The notes under the pieces were generated by a model. That model had not been told where the DNA came from, did not search any database, and was given only the letters and a program-made list of their open reading frames with translations. From the NCBI GenBank assembly GCA_021018815.1, contig JAITYX010000083.1, positions 186,001 to 250,000 on the forward strand: a stretch of DNA of 64,000 nt, read 5' to 3'. Positions 59,247 to 64,000 of this stretch are shown piece after piece. Both the position numbers and the translations under genes were made by a program. The first letter of the stretch is position 1, and each line of letters starts with the position of its first letter. The stretch comes from Talinum fruticosum (lineage: Eukaryota > Streptophyta > Magnoliopsida > Caryophyllales > Talinaceae).

Positions 59247-62165
59247 TTAAGAGAAGAGTTGGTGCCGAGGCCTGAAAACAAAATTGCATCCAAATGTTGA
59301 ACGGTAAACCTCCACCAAGAGTGGGAATTCTTGGAGAGCAAAGAGGACAATGGGGACACAGGCTAAAGCAGCGGTTCCGATCCACAGCAGCCCATGCTTA
59401 ACAATGATGCTAAAGGTTGCTGTGAAGGCGATCATCATTGCGGCTATGGAGATGAACAGCAACGTGAGGCCTATCATTAACTTAAGAGGCAACGATTGGA
59501 GGAAGTCTTCTTCTGCATATCTTGAAGTTAAGATTGACAAGAACATCAAGATCGCAGCAGTGGAGGATATCAAGGAAACGGAATCTGAGATGGCAAACAC
59601 CCAGTACCAAGAACCAGCGTTTGCAAACGGGTCAGATCCATTTTCACTGCCAGGCACTTTTAGTGCCGCCCCAAACACTACAGATGCTATCAGGGTTGCC
59701 ACAAAACTACATGAACTTGCAGTTTTCCTCATCCATTCTTCCCCTTCTTTTCTCAGCTCTTTATGTTGTTCAGTGTATAAAGCTCGTGGTGTTTCCCCAA
59801 CTGCATTTGGTGTTTCAGTAAGTTGAGGCCGCAATAGGTCTTCAACCACCTGTATATGATCATCAAAGGAACAGTGTAATTAAGTTCATAACCCTTTGCC
59901 CAGGGATGGTTTAGTGGGTTGGATGAGAGATGAATGGACAACTTAATGGCTATTATTGATATTTGTCAATTAATTAGTTGGCTATTCTGCTTTCAAAAAG
60001 AAAAAAGAGAGAAGAATGGACACCTTAAACCATAACATCTCTCTTTGCATCTGAAGTGCTGCCCCTGAAATGCAGTTAAGTCTATTCGAAGAGGGTAATA
60101 GCGCAGCCAAGTGAAGCATGTTATTTCCATTACTTTCATCCACGTAGGTTGCTAGCAAATCCTTAATGGCACCTATCTCATATATCAGCCTGAAAATCTT
60201 CTCTTGACGAAACTTAACTGCAACATGAAATATGGTCCTGTGATTGTCGTCCAATTTCCAGATTAGGTCAGGATAAGAGCGAATTAATGTAGTCACAAAT
60301 TCTAAGTTGCCGACTTCTACTGCCGCAAATAGCAGTCGCCAAGGATCTGCCATCAGATTTGATATCTCATCCTGTGATTGCTGTAGTACTATCTCCCATA
60401 TGCATTTGACCAGTTGCAGAGCTTGAGGCTGTAGAGCAGTTTCCTCGCCTCTGAACACATTAACTGAAGTGATGAAATCAAACTATCTGTTACATGTATA
60501 TGTAAACCACATAGAGCAATGACAAAGATTTCAATACCTACTAGCTAACATGTTATGTTGGTAGCTGAAGTCATGGTAAGTCTGGTTGGTTAGAAACGGT
60601 TGATGGGGCATTAGGTAAGATCAAGCTCAAGTGAGGCCATTGTGGATTTAGGTAACTTACAGCTTCTTTATTAAACTTGTCAAGCGGATGCAATCAATAC
60701 TGGTTATATAACATTTGGATTTGTATGGGTTTTTAAGTACGTTTAGATTAATCCAAGGAAAAATAGCTTGCCCCTTTTCCGGAGTTGATCGACTTCAGAA
60801 CTTCTATTGGATAATTGACTACTAGTGAATTTTTGAGAGATGCGTAGAATGTGGAATGAAGAAAATAATAAACTTGGAGGGAAGTCAACTAACATAGACT
60901 GCAGCATTTTCTCCAAATGCCTAAGCGCTCCCCACATGACTTATTTGACTTAGCCAGAAGATGTAGTGGTGTCTCATTGCTCTCATCGCGAGCAATGGCT
61001 AGTTCTGGATCTTCTTCCAGCATATTAAGTGCTATATCTGCAATGCCGTAAAAGATAGTTCACAATTAGCAGCAGGACCAAGACAAAGATGGACAATCAT
61101 CATTCAAAATAAAACCAAAGTGGAAATTAAAATAATGAAAAACGTACAGTTAACAATGTCATGCATGTGGCACTGTTAAATGAACCACTACAGGGAATAG
61201 ATGATCCTATCACGTTCTCATAGAGCCCGCAAAATTTGGTTAGAACAACAGCAGTATAAAATTGATATTGTAACTGAGGCATTTAGTACATACCATACAG
61301 ATCCGTATTTATAGTACTAAAGAAAAGAGCAGCACGTTCCCTATCTGACAGATTATATGTGCGTGGTAAGAGATACTTGACCATGTCCCTATGGCCTAAC
61401 AAGGCAGCCATATGGAGAGGTGTCAAGCCTCCGTTCCCCGGATCACTGGTAGGTTTGGGTTTACATGCACCATCACCTCGGCAATAGCAACGGTCCCAGA
61501 GGCTGCAGCTAGGCAAAGAGCTGTGTTTCCAATATTGTTGGTCATCAGAGTCAGGTTTTCTACCAAGCCTAAAGACACCATCAAGGTTACTAACTGCACC
61601 ACAAAATCAGTGCGCCTTGCCAGTGCTGCAATGTGCAAGGCAGTATCACCCTGTCTTGTGATCCTTTCTGTAAAACATGAGGGGTACGCGTCATAGATTC
61701 TTCTTGCGAGTTTCCAGTCCCCCTGAGAGCAGCTTTGTATAGTGGCACACCGTAACGCAGATATTCTTGCCTTCTTTCTGACATTTACCGGCATTAAAAC
61801 CCAGCTTCAGTGAAATCAACATTAAGCTAAGACATACTCATTCTTCTGCATGGTCCATAATAAATACAATGTTGCAAATATAACCGAAAGATGCCAAAAT
61901 CAAAATGTCATACAGTCATATTTACTTTATCAATCCTTGTACGTGAAAGTATAAAATCAAAATACTGAAAAGTATGATACATTGGGGGTTGGGGGGAATC
62001 ATAGCTGATTTTTAACGGCCACGTAAACCTAAACGGAGAGAAGAAGAGATTAGCTCGTAGCTCACCATGCATCAAGGGATATTGATGATCTACTGGTTCT
62101 GGAATCAGATATGTCCTTGGCGGTGTAGAGTCTGAGCTTCTAGCTTCATCGTTGAACGTTGACAT
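59247..62165 (-). CDS. Ankyrin-repeat protein with PGG membrane domain (ACD6/ITN1-type)
   Basis: Five coding exons on the minus strand: 62066-62165, 61294-61777, 60894-61037, 60024-60448 and 59247-59849, about 585 aa. The edges of exons 3 and 4 (donor 60894, acceptor 60448) are the least sure. Ankyrin repeats: YGVPLYKAALRG joined to DWKLARRIYDAYP, then GDTALHIAALARRTDFVVQL, GNTALCLAAASGTVAIAEV, GLTPLHMAALLGHRDMVKYL and ETPLHLLAKSN. A linker with AAVEVGNLEFVTTLI and IFHVAVKFRQEKIFRLI follows. The last exon is the PGG domain: EQHKELRKEGEEWMRKTASS, then four hydrophobic segments, the first ending AALKVPGSENGSDPF. The family sits in membranes with roles in salicylic-acid signalling, cell death and salt response. 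As written there are two breaks, each one base short in a G run of the gene: C run 61719-61723 (in ALRG/DWKL) and C run 61436-61439 (in PVIRG/NGGLTP). Adding a base to each restores frame and phase, so under-calling or recent mutation are the options. Confidence 0.88.
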
Positions 62166-62950
62166 TTCAATTTGAACTCGATCGGTTCTAAATTAGCACA
62201 GGCCCTAAGTGCCTATATAAAGTGCAGCCATGATTGGACCTTTATGCTTGCCACGAAAATTAAGATATTGGGTACAATGTAATTAATAACAAGCTAAGCC
62301 TACATGAACATTATGCTAATTATATTGCCAGCAAATCCTTTATAAAACTTCTCAATTAAATACTACTGGACTTGTGGTTGACACCCGCTTATTCGTCAAT
62401 TATTAGTGAGGTTTCTCCTTTTCTATTTACTTATTTATTTATTTATTTATTTATTTATAACAGGGGAAACCAAAGGCTTTGGTCAAACTATTTCAAATTA
62501 CTCCTTGACATTTTGGGGCTGCGAGTAATACCAAATAAATGAAAGTTATATGTTAAATTTCAAGTTAAACAACCAAATTATCCATGAAGAGAGACAATAA
62601 AAAATAAAAAAAAGAGAGAAGAAAAGTAAATAATAAAAAGATGTGACTTGAATAAGTTACATGCGTCAAATTGAATGAAAAAACTGCTAACTTTAATTAA
62701 GTATTTCCACAGTTATTTTCTCCGCCTAATCTCAAGATGCCATAATGTCTCATACAACTAGATATCTTGAGGATCGTCCTTGCAAAATTTGGGGTATCAA
62801 ACTTCCATCCATGAGTGACTGATAATGCAGATAACTAGAACCTTCAAGCGCCACAAGCTATAGGCAGACTGACGCTTGTGATTGCTGTAAAGATGCCCTT
62901 GGCCCAGCTCGGATAGGTCTTGGATGAGCTTCAACTCGAGTTGTACCCCG
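62166..62950. other. Upstream of the ankyrin-PGG gene; TTTA microsatellite
   Basis: The segment to about 62400 should hold the promoter of the minus-strand gene. On that strand TTTATATAGG lies at about 62211-62220, a plausible TATA region. A (TTTA)n run spans 62427-62459. No gene was seen. Confidence 0.45.
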
Positions 62951-62959
62951 TGGCCTCAG

Positions 62960-64000
62960 GTAAATCACTTGTACAACGTAGACTCATTGAACACAACACC
63001 ACAATCTCGACTCACTTTCTTACTTATGTGTCCCAGTCTACCAGGCCATAGACTCCTACTTGAACAATTGTCCCTGACATCAACAACTAAATTGGTGCAC
63101 CCTGCACTAGAGTACAACGACCCAAATTTCACACCTTGAGTCATAACCAATGCCCCTTTCACAATTTTCCAACTCCTATAACTAAACTAAGTTAGGTAGC
63201 TCATCGTATTTAATTGACTCACAAAAATCAAATTCTTTTCCAAGGCGAGAATAAACCTAACGTCTTACAATTTCCAAAACCTTCACCAGAGATTTTAATT
63301 GTCACATCCCTTTTCTCTAGTATCTCCAAACATTTTCCATTAGTAAGATACGCCTTGCCAAAATTTCGACCAACAAAGTTATGAAATAAGTCTTTACTAC
63401 TAGTTAAAGAATGAAATGATGCACCCAAATTAACAATCTTAGAATTAATAGGACGTTCAAGACTCAAAACAAAAGCATCACCTACATCTTCAATATAATT
63501 CATGGAACCTCGGTCATCATTCCTTTTAGGACAAATTTTTTAAAGCGTCCCTTTTCAACACAACCCTTATACACAACCTCCCCGAGTTTTGAGACTTACC
63601 CCTTGCTTTAGACTTTAATCGACCTCTAAAGTTGTTTTGATTCTCATGTTTCCTCTACCTCTAACATTTAATGCACTTGCCGTTAACTCCCTCAAATATT
63701 TCTTTCAAATACTCTCGTTCAAGATTACATCATAAAATTTATGCTATAGTGTCCCCGGACTCAGGTGAAAAGAATAACAAAATTAAGGCCCTAACTTCAT
63801 CAACAAAATTGATTTTTACTGAAGCAAGTTTTAAAATTATCATATTAAAATCGTTAATACGATCCATAACAATAGTGAAATCAACCATTTTAATATCAAA
63901 CAAATAACACATCAAATTCACCTTATTGATGCCGGAAGGTTTCTCATACATATTTGATAAAGTTTCAAGTAACCCATTCGTCGTCTTTTGATCCATCACG
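62960..64000 (-). mobile_element. Degenerate Ty1/Copia retrotransposon (gag to pre-integrase), running off the window
   Basis: In gene order on the minus strand: a gag segment (63739-63999) with LLETLSNMYEKPSG, NLMCYLFDIKM and INDFNMIILKLASVKINF; then a decayed zinc-knuckle region around 63530-63660 (RGRSKSR-like linker). Next comes the protease region (63228-63503) with NLGASFHS where Copia has DSGASFH, and then the GAG pre-integrase segment (62965-63162) with SLWPGRLGHISKK. Several frame changes and stops separate these parts, and the catalytic Asp of the protease is Asn. The N-terminal gag lies beyond the right edge. Integrase and reverse transcriptase are not seen to the left, so the copy is truncated there. 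Confidence 0.85.

Noticed and set aside
59350..59826. 158-codon plus-strand frame opposite the PGG exon
   Set aside because: It is the antisense shadow of the well-supported PGG domain.

Overview
This window is nuclear DNA from a flowering plant, most likely a eudicot. It is AT-rich, its genes have introns with AT-rich sequence, and the recognisable proteins are plant families: an S1-group bZIP with its conserved sucrose-control uORF, a clock pseudo-response regulator with a CCT domain, an ankyrin-PGG membrane protein and a class III chitinase. Typical plant transposons lie between them (Copia, CACTA, hAT-like, Stowaway-type MITEs, a tRNA-derived SINE). The species cannot be named from the sequence alone.

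Layout. 1.8-2.9 kb (minus): an S1 bZIP gene with a long leader holding a 41-codon sucrose-control peptide uORF and a second uORF overlapping its start. 2.9-13.6 kb: gene-poor, repeat-rich DNA. 13.6-26.4 kb (plus): two tandem copies of a gene for the TFIIIB subunit B'' (BDP1), each with 13 coding exons. The downstream copy is intact (706 aa). The upstream copy carries three 1-base frameshifts. 28.0-29.0 kb (plus): a single-exon Nudix-like protein. 29.65-30.56 kb (minus): a decayed class III (GH18) chitinase. 31.4-35.9 kb (minus): a PRR5/PRR9-type clock gene in 8 coding exons, with evening elements and a G-box upstream. 36.7-59 kb: a long intergenic zone rich in mobile elements. 59.2-62.2 kb (minus): an ankyrin-repeat/PGG-domain gene in 5 exons. 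62.96 kb to the right edge (minus): a degenerate Copia gag-protease region running out of the window.

The genes do not form one pathway. The bZIP links sugar status to translation and transcription, PRR5/9 is a daytime repressor of the clock, BDP1 serves RNA polymerase III initiation, and ANK-PGG proteins are commonly linked to stress and immunity.

The most notable cross-window pattern is six single-base losses in three otherwise well-preserved genes (BDP1 copy A, PRR, ANK-PGG). Every one lies in a homopolymer run of 4 or 5 bases, and adding one base to each restores family-like protein and intron phases. This looks more like homopolymer under-calling in a long-read assembly than independent gene decay, so these genes should not be called pseudogenes without checking. 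No convincing previously undescribed system was found.
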